Source: Crocosphaera chwakensis CCY0110
Lineage (GTDB): Bacteria > Cyanobacteriota > Cyanobacteriia > Cyanobacteriales > Microcystaceae
Direction of reading: 5' to 3'
Assembly: GCF_000169335.1 (NCBI RefSeq)
Contig: NZ_AAXW01000018.1
Location: forward strand, 1 to 64,000
Length of the DNA stretch: 64,000 bases
Part shown: in pieces, positions 42,288 through 51,886 of the stretch
How the letters are laid out: every line of letters begins with the position of its first letter
Numbering within the stretch: position 1 is the first letter of the stretch
Translations under genes and position numbers: made by a program
The notes under the pieces: model-generated
Seen by the model: the letters and a program-made list of their open reading frames with translations, nothing else
What the model was told of the DNA's origin: nothing
Databases searched by the model: none

Positions 42288-44039
42288 ATGATAATTCAAA
42301 AAAATACTGATACAAAATGGTGGAAGAATTTCATAATTGATGGATATGTTCAAACGTTAGAAGAAACCAATAATCAACAATCGGATCATCATTGGTGGCA
42401 ACACGCAATAATCTATCAAATCTACGTTTCTAGCTTCAAAGATACCACCAGCAACGGCATGGGTGATCTTGATGGCATTATTGCCAAAATGGATTACATC
42501 GCCTCTTTAGGAGTGGATGCCATTTGGTTATCGCCATTCTTTGAATCTCCCTTGGAAGATATGGGTTATGACATTACTGATATGCGAGAAGTTGATCCGA
42601 CTTTTGGGGAAATAGAAGATTTTAAACGTCTGTTAGAAATTGCTCACGGTTTTGGCATTAAAGTATTAGTGGATGGAGTTTGGAATCATACCTCTGATCA
42701 ACATCCTTGGTTTGTAGAAAGTCGAAAAAATCGGGATAATCCTAAAGCAGATTGGTATGTGTGGGCTGATGCTAAAGAAGATGGTTCCCCTCCCAATAAT
42801 TGGCTATCGGCATTTATGGGGGAAAGTGCTTGGCAATGGGACGACGTTCGACAACAGTATTATTTTTATAACTTTTTACCCAGTCAACCAGAATTAAACT
42901 GGCATAATCGAGATGTTGTCGCCGAACTGCTGCGACAAGCTGAGTTTTGGCTGGACTTAGGCATTGACGGTTTTCGCTTAGATGCAGTCAACTTTTATAT
43001 TCACGATAAACATCTGCGAGATAATCCCATTCGTCCTGATAATGGCATTTTTCCTGATGGGGTTGATCCCAATAATCCTATGGTTGATCATATGTTTCAA
43101 TATAATTTCTGCCGTCCTGAAAACTTGGAGGCAATTAACCCTATTCGAGAGTTGTGTGAACATTATGGCGATGCAGTCACCCTAGGAGAAGTCACTTTAT
43201 GCGAAGACTCCATTGCTCTGTCGGGTGAATACGTTACAGGAGAAAATCGCCTAAATCTAGCTTATAACAGTGCGTTATTAGTGGATGAACCCATTAGTGC
43301 TACTTTAATGCGCCAAATCCTCCAAAAAGTTCAGACCCATTTTCCCGATGGGGGTCAATGTTGGATGGTGGGCAATCATGATTATGGACGTTTGCGATCG
43401 CGTTGGACAGGGGTAAATGCCGAAGGTCAACCCTATCCTGACGAATTTTATCATGCCATTGCTGCTCTTTTGATCTGTTTACCAGGAGCATTATGTCTGT
43501 ACCAAGGGGACGAACTGGGGTTAGAAGAAGCCAAAATTCCCAAAGATATTCCTGAAGACAAAATTCAAGATCCCTTTGGTCAAGCACTCTATCCAACAGT
43601 ACCAGGGCGAGATGGTTCTCGGACTCCTATGCCTTGGTCAGAAAATGCACCTAATGCTGGCTTTAGCGATGGGGATGAACCTTGGTTACCGATTCCTCAA
43701 AAGCATCTACGGCAAGCAGTTGATCGTCAAAATGCTGACCCTAAATCCTTGCTCAATACTTGGCGCAGAATGCTACACTGGCGTAAACGACAACCTGCTC
43801 TAGTCAAAGGAGATGTTAAATTATTAGACACCGAAGAACCCCTGCTCGTATTTATCCGCCAATGCAAATTTCAACAGTTACTTTGTGTATTTAATCTCAG
43901 TCATAACCCAACAACATATGACTTATCCATGCACGGGAACTATTTAGCAGAAACAGATTTAGGTTTTGAATTTGACTTAGAAGGAGATACCCTAAAATTG
44001 CAAAGCTATGGGATATTTTTTGCTAATTTATCCTTGTAG
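42288..44039 (+). CDS. GH13 alpha-glucosidase/oligo-glucosidase, tandem paralog 1
   Basis: A GH13 catalytic domain starts at about residue 35 (HHWWQHAIIYQIYVSSFKDT). The conserved regions are DGVWNHTSDQHPWF, SQPELNWHN, IDGFRLDAVNF (nucleophile Asp codon at 42981-42983, followed by Ala), LGEVTLCEDS (acid/base Glu) and GNHDYGRLRSRW. The QPxLN signature is that of the oligo-1,6-glucosidase subfamily, but Ala after the nucleophile is typical of alpha-1,4 specificity. The ATG at 42288 is preferred because the 41 codons before it look unrelated. It has an extra WWKN segment ahead of the domain compared with its two neighbours. Confidence 0.85.
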   Translation: MIIQKNTDTKWWKNFIIDGYVQTLEETNNQQSDHHWWQHAIIYQIYVSSFKDTTSNGMGDLDGIIAKMDYIASLGVDAIWLSPFFESPLEDMGYDITDMREVDPTFGEIEDFKRLLEIAHGFGIKVLVDGVWNHTSDQHPWFVESRKNRDNPKADWYVWADAKEDGSPPNNWLSAFMGESAWQWDDVRQQYYFYNFLPSQPELNWHNRDVVAELLRQAEFWLDLGIDGFRLDAVNFYIHDKHLRDNPIRPDNGIFPDGVDPNNPMVDHMFQYNFCRPENLEAINPIRELCEHYGDAVTLGEVTLCEDSIALSGEYVTGENRLNLAYNSALLVDEPISATLMRQILQKVQTHFPDGGQCWMVGNHDYGRLRSRWTGVNAEGQPYPDEFYHAIAALLICLPGALCLYQGDELGLEEAKIPKDIPEDKIQDPFGQALYPTVPGRDGSRTPMPWSENAPNAGFSDGDEPWLPIPQKHLRQAVDRQNADPKSLLNTWRRMLHWRKRQPALVKGDVKLLDTEEPLLVFIRQCKFQQLLCVFNLSHNPTTYDLSMHGNYLAETDLGFEFDLEGDTLKLQSYGIFFANLSL

Positions 44040-44121
44040 CAAAGGGACGAGTCGAACATAAGTCAAGACTTTTATCCTAATCATCCAAAAACCAGAGAGA
44101 CAATAAACTGAGTCAATACCT

Positions 44122-45846
44122 ATGCAAACTGTTAAATGGTGGCAAAACGCCGTAATTTATCATATCTTGCCCCGTAGTTTTATGGACACCACTGGAGATG
44201 GAGAAGGGGATCTCAATGGCATTATTAGCAAATTAGATTATATTTGTGCTTTGGGAGTAGATGCCATCTGGATGTGTCCCATTTATGAATCTCCCAGAGA
44301 AGATTTAGGCTATGACCCAACGGACTTAAGAAATATCGATCCCGTTTATGGCAGTTTAGACGATTTTGATCGTCTAGTCAGTTTAGCACAGGCAAGAGGG
44401 TTAAAAGTCTTTCTTGACCAGATTTGGAGTCATACTTCCCATAAACATCCCTGGTTCTTAGAAAGTCGTGAAAATAGAACCAATGCTAAAGCAGACTGGT
44501 ATATTTGGGCTGATCCTAATCCAGACGGAACCCCTCCCAACAACTGGCTATCTGCGTTTGGGGGTAGTGCTTGGGCCTGGTGTCCTGAACGAGAACAATT
44601 TTATATGCACAATTTTTTGAAGAGTCAACCGGATCTTAACTGGCACAACCCTGAAGTGATCGATGCGGTGTTTGAAGAAGCCCGTTTTTGGCTAGAGCGA
44701 GGGGTTGATGGATTTCGTCTCGATGCAGTTAATTTTTACATCCATGATCCTGAACTACGGAATAATCCCGTGCGATCGCCTGATGATCCTATTCCAGAAG
44801 GGGTATCAATGCGAAATCCTTTTGCTCGTCAATTGTTCGTCTATAATTTTTGTCGTCCCGAAACCCTCGACTATTTAAACCGCATTCGTCAACTGGTGGC
44901 TGAATACAGTGTCATTACCCTGGGAGAAGTCACCCTCTGCGAAGATTCCGTCGCCCTGGCTGCTGAATATACGGCTGGCGATGAAAAACTCCATTTAGCT
45001 TACAATAGCGCACTTTTATTTGAAGAACCGATGACAGCCAGTCGCATTCGTCATGCCCTAGAACGGGTTATTGACAAGTTCCAAGAAGACGACGGTATGT
45101 GTTGGATGGTGGGAAACCACGACTATGGACGGTTACGCTCTTGTTGGACAGGGAAAGATGAAGAAGGGAATCCTTATTCGGATGAGTTTTATCAGATGAT
45201 GGCTGGTGTGTTAGTGAGCTTACCAGGGGCATTTTGTCTCTACCAAGGGGATGAATTGGGGTTACCTGTGGCTCGCATTCCAGAAGATATTCCCGTTGAA
45301 GCGATGCAAGATCCCTTCGGTAAAGAACTTTATCCCGCTATTCAAGGCCGAGATGGCTCCCGTACCCCCATTCCTTGGGTGGCTGATGCTCCTAATGCTG
45401 GATTTACCACAGGAGAACAATCTTGGTTACCCATTCCTAAAGGTCACTTAGAACGAGCAGTGAATATAGAAGATAATCAACCCAATTCCCTGCTGAATAC
45501 CTGGCGCAGACTGTTACACTGGCGCAAAGGACAACCGGCAATGATGCACGGTAACTGCGAAATTATGGAAACTCCAGACCCATTGTTTGGATTTATTCGG
45601 GAAACCGAAGAACAAAAGTTACTCTGTTTATTCAATATGAGTAATGAACCCGTTGATTACGATTTATCGGCTTATGATCCTTGTCGTCCTTTTCGGACTC
45701 CTTACCTACAAAAGTTGACCATCAAAGATGGAAAAGTTCATCTACCAGGGTATGGTGTATTTTTTGGTAGTTTACTCTCTGTGAGCGAGCAAAGCGATCG
45801 CTTACCCTTTAGTCCTCCTGTTGCTAAAGAGGCGATATCCTCTTAG
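44122..45846 (+). CDS. GH13 alpha-glucosidase/oligo-glucosidase, tandem paralog 2
   Basis: The start VKWWQNAVIYHILPRSFMDT and the GDGEGDLNGI loop are typical of GH13. Further regions are DQIWSHTSHKHPWF, SQPDLNWHN, GVDGFRLDAVNFY (nucleophile codon at 44722-44724, then Ala), LGEVTLCEDS and VGNHDYGRLRS. The C-terminal beta domain is complete, with the ending PGYGVFFGSLLS and an extra tail of about 20 residues. It is 82 bp from paralog 1, in the same direction. The product would hydrolyse alpha-glucosidic bonds of malto- or isomalto-oligosaccharides from glycogen turnover, or sucrose-like substrates. Confidence 0.88.
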   Translation: MQTVKWWQNAVIYHILPRSFMDTTGDGEGDLNGIISKLDYICALGVDAIWMCPIYESPREDLGYDPTDLRNIDPVYGSLDDFDRLVSLAQARGLKVFLDQIWSHTSHKHPWFLESRENRTNAKADWYIWADPNPDGTPPNNWLSAFGGSAWAWCPEREQFYMHNFLKSQPDLNWHNPEVIDAVFEEARFWLERGVDGFRLDAVNFYIHDPELRNNPVRSPDDPIPEGVSMRNPFARQLFVYNFCRPETLDYLNRIRQLVAEYSVITLGEVTLCEDSVALAAEYTAGDEKLHLAYNSALLFEEPMTASRIRHALERVIDKFQEDDGMCWMVGNHDYGRLRSCWTGKDEEGNPYSDEFYQMMAGVLVSLPGAFCLYQGDELGLPVARIPEDIPVEAMQDPFGKELYPAIQGRDGSRTPIPWVADAPNAGFTTGEQSWLPIPKGHLERAVNIEDNQPNSLLNTWRRLLHWRKGQPAMMHGNCEIMETPDPLFGFIRETEEQKLLCLFNMSNEPVDYDLSAYDPCRPFRTPYLQKLTIKDGKVHLPGYGVFFGSLLSVSEQSDRLPFSPPVAKEAISS

Positions 45847-45947
45847 TTAGGGTTGATGAGGGAGTAGGGAGTAAGGAAAGTTATCTCGTCATCCCTATCA
45901 CTTCCGACTAAACAATATTTTCAGTAAACCTTAAATAGCATGACTGT

Positions 45948-47621
45948 ATGAATTTATCTGTTGCATCAAAACAATCTCAAGCACAAGATTGGTGGCGGAG
46001 TGCTGCCATTTATCAAGTGTATCCTCGAAGCTTTTTCGATAGTAATGGAGATGGTATTGGAGATTTACCAGGGATTATTCACAAATTAGACTATATTGCT
46101 CAACTCGAAGTGGATGCGGTTTGGATTTCTCCTTTTTTTAAATCGCCAATGAAGGATTTTGGCTACGATATTTCTGACTATCGAGCCATTGAACCGATGT
46201 TTGGCACGATGGAAGATTTCCAATTATTGCTTAAAGAAGCTCACGATCGCAACTTAAGAATTTTAATCGATCAAGTATGGAATCATACCTCTGATCAACA
46301 TCCTTGGTTTATTGAAAGTCGGAGTAGTTGGGATAATGCTAAAGCTGACTGGTATGTTTGGGAAGATCCTAAACCCGATGGTTCCCCACCCAATAATTGG
46401 CGTGCCACCTTTGGGGGTAGTGCTTGGGAATGGGACGAAACCCGACAGCAATATTATTTACACAGTTTTTTAGTATCTCAACCGGATCTGAATTGGTATA
46501 ACCCAGAGGTGAAAGAAGCTATCTTTGATGTGGCTCGGTTTTGGTTAGATATGGGGGTGGATGGGTTTCGACTCGATGTGGTTAATTTTTATCTCCACGA
46601 TCGCCAATTACGGGATAATCCTCCCCGTCCCCCAGAAATGAAACGGCCGGCTGGTGCTGATCCTAAAGATCCGTTTTTTGATTTCTTAAATGTCCATAAT
46701 TTCTGTCAACCGGAAATCACCGATCTTCTTACATCCATTCGTCAGGTAATGGATGAATATCCTGGAACCACGACTTTAGCTGAAATTAGTAGCGCAGAAG
46801 ATCCCCTGCTATTGGCCAGTGAATATGTTTCGGGTGATGATAAACTTCACATGGCTTATAACTCGGAATTAATGAAAGATGAGCCGTTTAGTTACTCTAG
46901 ACTCCGAGAAATGATTCAACGCATCGAAACCCATTTTCAAGACGGGGTCATTTGTTGGACAGCCGGAACCCATGATTTCCCTCGTCTGAAGAGTCGTTGG
47001 CAAAAACATCAAGAAATTGATCACTTTACCGAAGAAGCGTTTGAGCATTTATTAGTTGCTTTAATTCTCGCTCTCAAAGGCAGTTGCTGTATTTATCAAG
47101 GGGATGAGTTGGGGTTAACTCAAGCAGACATTCCCTATGAAAAAATGCAAGATCCCTATGGGTTACAAGGTTATCCCGATATTTTAGGCCGAGATGGTTG
47201 TCGAACTCCCATGCCTTGGGAACCTTCTTCCCATCAAGCTGGTTTTACCACAGCCAAAGAACCCTGGTTACCTATTCCTGCTGAACATTGTCCGATGGCG
47301 GTAGATATCCAAGAAAAGGAAGCAATGTCATTATTGAATAAATACCGTCGCTTATTTAGTTGGCGTAACCGACAACCGGCTTTACGCAATGGGGATCTAA
47401 CGTTACTTGATACGCCGGAACCGTTATTAGGTTTCGCTCGTAAATGCAAAGAACAACATCTAATCTGTTTATTCAATTTAAGTCCTGTGGCACTTCGTCA
47501 CGACTTGTCTAATTATCCTAATTGTAAAGAGTCTGATGAATCGGATTTTACCAATCGTAGATATGACCATACCATTGAAATTCCTGGTTATGGGGTCTTT
47601 TTTGGGGATTGTTTGAGTTAA
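45948..47621 (+). CDS. GH13 oligo-1,6-glucosidase-like enzyme, tandem paralog 3
   Basis: The layout is the same as paralogs 1 and 2 (AIYQVYPRSFFDSNGDGIGD, DQVWNHTSDQHPWF, SQPDLNWYN), but several positions differ. Val follows the nucleophile (GVDGFRLDVVNFY, Asp codon 46575-46577, Val 46578-46580). The acid/base region is TTLAEISSAEDP. The transition-state His-Asp is in AGTHDFPRLKS, with Thr for the usual Asn. Val after the nucleophile is the alpha-1,6 (isomaltase/oligo-1,6-glucosidase) signature. The third gene may therefore have a different bond preference. It is 101 bp from paralog 2, and a palindrome follows the stop. Confidence 0.88.
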   Translation: MNLSVASKQSQAQDWWRSAAIYQVYPRSFFDSNGDGIGDLPGIIHKLDYIAQLEVDAVWISPFFKSPMKDFGYDISDYRAIEPMFGTMEDFQLLLKEAHDRNLRILIDQVWNHTSDQHPWFIESRSSWDNAKADWYVWEDPKPDGSPPNNWRATFGGSAWEWDETRQQYYLHSFLVSQPDLNWYNPEVKEAIFDVARFWLDMGVDGFRLDVVNFYLHDRQLRDNPPRPPEMKRPAGADPKDPFFDFLNVHNFCQPEITDLLTSIRQVMDEYPGTTTLAEISSAEDPLLLASEYVSGDDKLHMAYNSELMKDEPFSYSRLREMIQRIETHFQDGVICWTAGTHDFPRLKSRWQKHQEIDHFTEEAFEHLLVALILALKGSCCIYQGDELGLTQADIPYEKMQDPYGLQGYPDILGRDGCRTPMPWEPSSHQAGFTTAKEPWLPIPAEHCPMAVDIQEKEAMSLLNKYRRLFSWRNRQPALRNGDLTLLDTPEPLLGFARKCKEQHLICLFNLSPVALRHDLSNYPNCKESDESDFTNRRYDHTIEIPGYGVFFGDCLS

Positions 47622-47629
47622 TCAAGTTA

Positions 47630-47653
47630 GTAGGGTGGGTAATGCTCACCCTA
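47630..47653. repeat. REP-like palindrome after the GH13 cluster
   Basis: GTAGGGTGGGTAATGCTCACCCTA is a stem-loop copy of the element also found at 17194, 41899 and 53978, positioned directly after the last GH13 stop. Confidence 0.65.
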
Positions 47654-48083
47654 TACTTATTATTATGACTGGTAGTTCTACTTTGTAAACGCTAAAACCG
47701 TGAATTTATCTAAGTTTAAAGGTTATTTACTTAGGTTAAGATAAATTTGGCGACCAGAAAAGCTTTTATTTATTGTTAACTGACAAAAGTGATAAATTTT
47801 TGTTTAAAAAATATACACGAAGATATACGTGAAGTTATACATTAAAAATAACACACCTATTTTGATATGTATGCTAACTTTAAAGTGACTGGAAATTTAG
47901 CGAGTAAAAGATAGCTCTTTAACAATTATAAAGATTTGGATCTTTCTATTCTTTCCAGTTTTCTTTATGTATAAAGTTCCCTAATTTTTTATTTTCTTAA
48001 AACTTAATTTTTGATTAAGAGAAAAATTTTTAGTTTTTCTCTAATAGCTAACTGCGAAATCTAGCAAGGTTGGAATAATTTTC
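47654..48083. other. Intergenic region upstream of the RTX gene
   Basis: 430 bp, strongly AT-rich, without a supported gene, terminator or operator. It contains TATACACGAAGATATACGTG followed by AAGTTATACA, an approximate direct repeat (TATACxxGAAG) that might be part of the promoter. Confidence 0.45.
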
Positions 48084-48798
48084 ATGTCTTCTAATTATTT
48101 TGTTTCTATTATTGGTGTGATTGCTGAACTAGGAAATCAAGAACTTTTAGCTTCTTTAGAGCAAGCTATTCTTTTGAGTCAAACTCAGTTACAGGAGTTT
48201 GCTTCGGAGTCAGAATTTCAGGAAAAAATGGTGGTTCCTTTTGGAAATTATTCACAAAATTTGACAAAACTTTCTAATTTACAGTTAGCTTGGTCTGAGG
48301 GTGATTTTAGTAGTTTTCCTACTATTGAGGTGCGTTATCAATCTGAGTTAAATGGAGCAGTGGGAGCTTATAGTGCCTCTAATGGGGTGATCTATCTTGC
48401 TTATAAATATCTACAGCAAGTTCGTAGTGTTGAAGGGTTAGCAAGGTTATTTTTAGAAGAATATGGTCATCATGTAGATGTTTTGCTGAATGGTAGTGAA
48501 GACAGTGAGGGAGATGAAGGGGCTATTTTTTCGGCGTTGGTAATGGGTGAAGATTTATCAACTGAAGGGTTGGCACAGTTGAAAGCAGAAGATGATCACG
48601 GGGTGGTAAATATTGACGGGGAGATGGTTGCGGTAGAAATGGCGACGTTTACGGGAACTGCGGGCGATGATAATATTACGGGGACGGCAGAGAATGATGT
48701 GATTGACGGGTTGGGGGGAAATGATACCTTAGATGGTGCGGGGGGTAGTAATACCATTAGAGGGGGAGATGGAGACGATGTTATTATTAATATTTTTG

Positions 48799-48930
48799 GA
48801 AGTGTTAATGGAGGAGAAGGAAACGATACCCTCAACCTTGACTACACCAATGCAACTCATCCTAATTTCGTCAATGGATTTGGGATTGATAATCCCTCTA
48901 ATACTCAAATCTTCACCCGTTCTGGCAATT
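48799..48930 (+). repeat. Internal repeat, copy 1 (in RTX gene)
   Basis: A block encoding SVNGGEGNDTLNLDYTNATH and the following NPSNTQIFTRSGN is repeated at 49351-49482 with an offset of 552 bp. The nucleotides are identical for more than 125 bases, then diverge. Confidence 0.8.
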
Positions 48931-49350
48931 TATTTCTTCTAAGTTATGCCAACTTTGAACAAATTAATATTACGGGTACAAGTTTAAACGATGTTCTTAC
49001 AGGAATTGATCGTAGTGGCAATTCTTCTTTGAATGGTGGTCAAGGAAATGACACTCTCAGGGGAGAAGCAGGAGATGTTCTTGATGGTGGTGCAGGGGAA
49101 GATAGCCTTGATCTTAACCTCAGTAACGCAACCAATACAATTAACTGGACATTAGATTTAAGCAATACTGATTCTCAACTGCAAGGAGATAGTAATACTC
49201 AAGCCAAAAATTTTGAACTGATTGGTTCAATTACCACAGGAGATGGCGATGACAATATAATTTTGAGTGGAGAAGACGATGCTGTCACCATCAACACTGG
49301 ATTAGGAAATGATACTGTTACCCTCATTCATGATGGTGGCGTTATTACTG

Positions 49351-49482
49351 GAAGTGTTAATGGAGGAGAAGGAAACGATACCCTCAACCTTGACTACACC
49401 AATGCAACTCATCCTAATTTCGTCAATGGATTTGGGATTGATAATCCCTCTAATACTCAAATCTTCACCCGTTCTGGCAATT
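49351..49482 (+). repeat. Internal repeat, copy 2 (in RTX gene)
   Basis: Second copy of the block at 48799-48930; it begins GGAAGTGTTAATGGAGGAGA and continues identically. The identity at DNA level indicates recent duplication or gene conversion. Confidence 0.8.
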
Positions 49483-50674
49483 CATTTCTTCTAAGTTACT
49501 CTAACTTTGAACAATTAAATATTACAGGAACAAACTTAAATGATGATTTACGAGGCTTTGCTGGCAACGATACTTTAAATGGAGGAGAAGGTAATGATGC
49601 TTTAAACGGTGGTGACGGAAACGATCGCATTTCTGGGGTAAACGCAGGCAATGCTTTACCTGGAATTAACGAAATTGATCGCTTAACAGGGGGAATAGGC
49701 GCAGATGCTTTTATTTTAGGGGACATTGCTAACCCTTACTATGATGATGACAACAATACCACATCAGGCTTAACCGATTATGCCCTAATTACGGATCTTA
49801 ATGTTGTTGAAGATACCATACAACTTAACGGGACAACAGCAGATTATTCTCTCGTGGATACCACCATTGGTAGCATTTCAGGCACAGGTATCTATCTCAA
49901 CAAACCTAATGGTGAACCTAACGAATTAATTGCTTTATTACAGGGCATTACAGGACTCGATATTAACTCAAATGTCTTCGTTTTTGTCGATGAAAATAAT
50001 GAAGCACCGACAGATATTTCCCTAAGCAATAACAATGTTGATGAAAATGAACCCATTAACACGACAGTAGGAACGTTCACCACTACAGATCCCGATACTG
50101 GGGAAACATTTACTTATAGTTTAGTTTCAGGAACGGGAGATACTGATAATAACTTATTTACCATTGATGGGAATACTTTAAAAACCAACAGTATCTTTGA
50201 TTTTGAAGCACAAAATAGTTACAGTATTCGGGTACAAACGAGAGATTCCGCTAACAATACTTATTCGGAAGCTTTCACTATCAATATTAATGATTTAGTA
50301 GACGAATTAATTATTAATCTGAATGAAACACCTCAAAGTAAACCCCTTCAAACCTATGGTGATGCTTCTGTCAATAATGGTAACTCTCTGCCTCAAGATA
50401 CTTCACAAGCTGTGGTCACTTATCTCGATAATGGGAATCAAGTCCAACTTAATAACAATGCTTGGAAATCTTGGGATTTAGGTAACTACAACATTACTGA
50501 CAATACAGTGTTAACCTTCCAATTTCGCAGTGATAGTGAAGGAGAAATACAAGGAATTGGTTTTGATAATAATGACAATGTTTTTGATACTCCTAACACT
50601 TTATTCCAACTGTTTGGAACCCAAACCTGGAACGTCAGTAATCAAACCTTCAATAATTATAGCAATTCCCATAG

Positions 50675-51286
50675 TCATGAGGTACAGTAGCAGCAATGAG
50701 TAAACCAGTTACGAATATCTTGTTTGGTAACTTGTAACATAGCTGATGTAATACCTTCTATTAGGTCTTTATAGTTTCTTGCTTTGATTTTTCTCAAAAT
50801 AGCTTTGACTTTTGACCAGAAATTTTCAATCGGAGAAAATTCAGGAGAATAAGGAGGTAGGTAAATTACATTAGCCCCGACTTTTTCAATAGATTCTTTG
50901 ACCATTTCTCCCAGATGAATTCTAGCATTATCCATAACAACACAAGCATCTTTCCATAGCTTTGGTACTAATTCTGTGAGGATAAAAGCTTCAAATGTAA
51001 TTCCGTCTACTGACCCGTAAATATTCTTTGTTGCCAGAACTTTATCTAAGGATAATGCACTAATAATAGAAATATTTTTGCCTCGCTTCTGGGGTTTTTC
51101 TCCCCTAGCTCTCGTGCCTTTTAGCGACCTAGCGTATAGTCTCAGCATTGCTAAATTCACTCCTGATTCGTCTATAAAAATTAAATTATTTGTCTTTACA
51201 TCTCGAATGGTTTCCCAAAACTTCACTCTTTTTTGATGGACTTTTTCATTGTCTTTTTCAGGTGCATATAAAGTTTTTTTTGACAC
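50675..51286 (-). CDS. IS630-type transposase, OrfB (DDE catalytic domain)
   Basis: The catalytic acidic residues are seen in LIFIDESGVN (first D), ACVVMDNARIHLGEM (second D) and YSPEFSPIENFWSKVK (E). The GTG start at 51286 overlaps OrfA by 29 bases in another frame. The overlap contains an A8 tract (51274-51281 region on the minus strand) suited to frameshifting that fuses OrfA and OrfB. The domain looks intact. Confidence 0.88.
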   Translation of the reverse strand: MSKKTLYAPEKDNEKVHQKRVKFWETIRDVKTNNLIFIDESGVNLAMLRLYARSLKGTRARGEKPQKRGKNISIISALSLDKVLATKNIYGSVDGITFEAFILTELVPKLWKDACVVMDNARIHLGEMVKESIEKVGANVIYLPPYSPEFSPIENFWSKVKAILRKIKARNYKDLIEGITSAMLQVTKQDIRNWFTHCCYCTS

Positions 51287-51623
51287 TATAATTCAATCTT
51301 TGGCTGATTCTTCCCATTGTGGTTTTTTTGACTTGCACTCCTGTTTCTTTATAGAGTAACTCACATAATTCTTCGAGAGTTGCATCATTATTTTTTTCCA
51401 TGATTTCCACTAAAATAACCAATTGCTCACTATTAAGCTTAGGAGATGGGCTTCCTCCTTGCGGTAAAGGTCTAATATCTCCAGTTTGTTGATATTGTTT
51501 AAGCAATTTTTGAATAAAGCTTTTCGCTACTCCAAAACGCTTAGCTAGATTCCTGATAGAGAGGTTTTCTTTTTTCCACACTTCTATGATTTTTTCTCTA
51601 AAGTCTATAGAATAAGGCTTCAT
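51258..51623 (-). CDS. IS630-type transposase, OrfA (HTH domain)
   Basis: The N-terminal helix-turn-helix reads MKPYSIDFREKIIEVWKKEN followed by LSIRNLAKRFGVAKSFIQKL, then a Pro-rich linker (IRPLPQGGSPSPKL) and a second winged-helix segment. It ends VKKNFICT after the A8 tract. OrfA binds the terminal repeats. Its overlap with OrfB indicates that the full transposase is made by ribosomal or transcriptional slippage. Confidence 0.88.
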   Translation of the reverse strand: MKPYSIDFREKIIEVWKKENLSIRNLAKRFGVAKSFIQKLLKQYQQTGDIRPLPQGGSPSPKLNSEQLVILVEIMEKNNDATLEELCELLYKETGVQVKKTTMGRISQRLNYSVKKNFICT

Positions 51624-51690
51624 TTTTTAGTACATCAGTAATAGATATTACAATCTATAATGTACCTCATGAGTCAGGGAAATGCTATAT

Positions 51691-51820
51691 ATTTTTTAAT
51701 TAATTTTTGAATAAAACTTTTCGATACTCCAAAGTGTTGAGCTAGTTTTCTTATAGAAATTTTCTCTTTTTTCCAAATTTCTATAATCTTATTTCTTAGG
51801 TCTATTGAGTAAGGTCTCAT
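51691..51820 (-). pseudogene. Remnant of a second IS630 OrfA
   Basis: The ATG at 51820 begins MRPYSIDLRNKIIEIWKKEK and continues as ISIRKLAQHFGVSKSFIQKL before being cut at the end of the neighbouring IS (51690). It is clearly related to, but diverged from, the intact OrfA at 51258. The remainder of this element is missing. Confidence 0.8.
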
Positions 51821-51886
51821 TTTTTAAGCGATCGCATAATATAGTTTCTCCCTTAGTGTACCTCATGGGTATGGGAAATGCTATAT

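Larger units (their letters stand above)
48084..50660 (+). pseudogene. RTX/cadherin-type secreted surface protein, 5' part (interrupted by IS630-type DNA)
   Basis: 859 codons lie up to the insertion point. In order: an N-terminal domain (about 1-190) with a peptidase-like segment LFLEEYGHHVDVLLNGSEDS; Ca-binding RTX nonapeptides (GGNDTLDGAGG, GGDGDDVI, GGEGNDTLNLD, GGQGNDTL); a near-duplicated block (48799-48930 and 49351-49482); a cadherin-like repeat (about 640-740, ISLSNNNVDENEPINTTVGT); and the start of a C-terminal module ETPQSKPLQTYGDASVNNGN. There is no N-terminal signal, which fits type I secretion. The frame continues exactly in the segment at 51887 once 50661-51886 are removed. As it stands the product stops inside the IS end. 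Confidence 0.85.
50661..51886 (-). mobile_element. IS630-type insertion plus an IS630 remnant, inserted at TA inside the RTX gene
   Basis: The 1,226-bp insertion has left end AGCAATTCCCATAGTCATGA and right end GTACCTCATGGGTATGGGAA followed by ATGCTATA, which are inverted repeats with few mismatches. A third copy of the end sequence, TGTACCTCATGAGTCAGGGA, lies inside at 51661-51690. So one complete element spans about 50661-51688 and a fragment of a related element fills 51689-51886. The target is TA, as expected for the IS630/Tc1 group. Removing the whole stretch restores the RTX frame exactly. Confidence 0.85.

Noticed and set aside
51878..51886. ATG at 51878 as a natural start of the downstream RTX half
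   Set aside because: The first three codons belong to the IS right end; the frame continues that of the upstream half.
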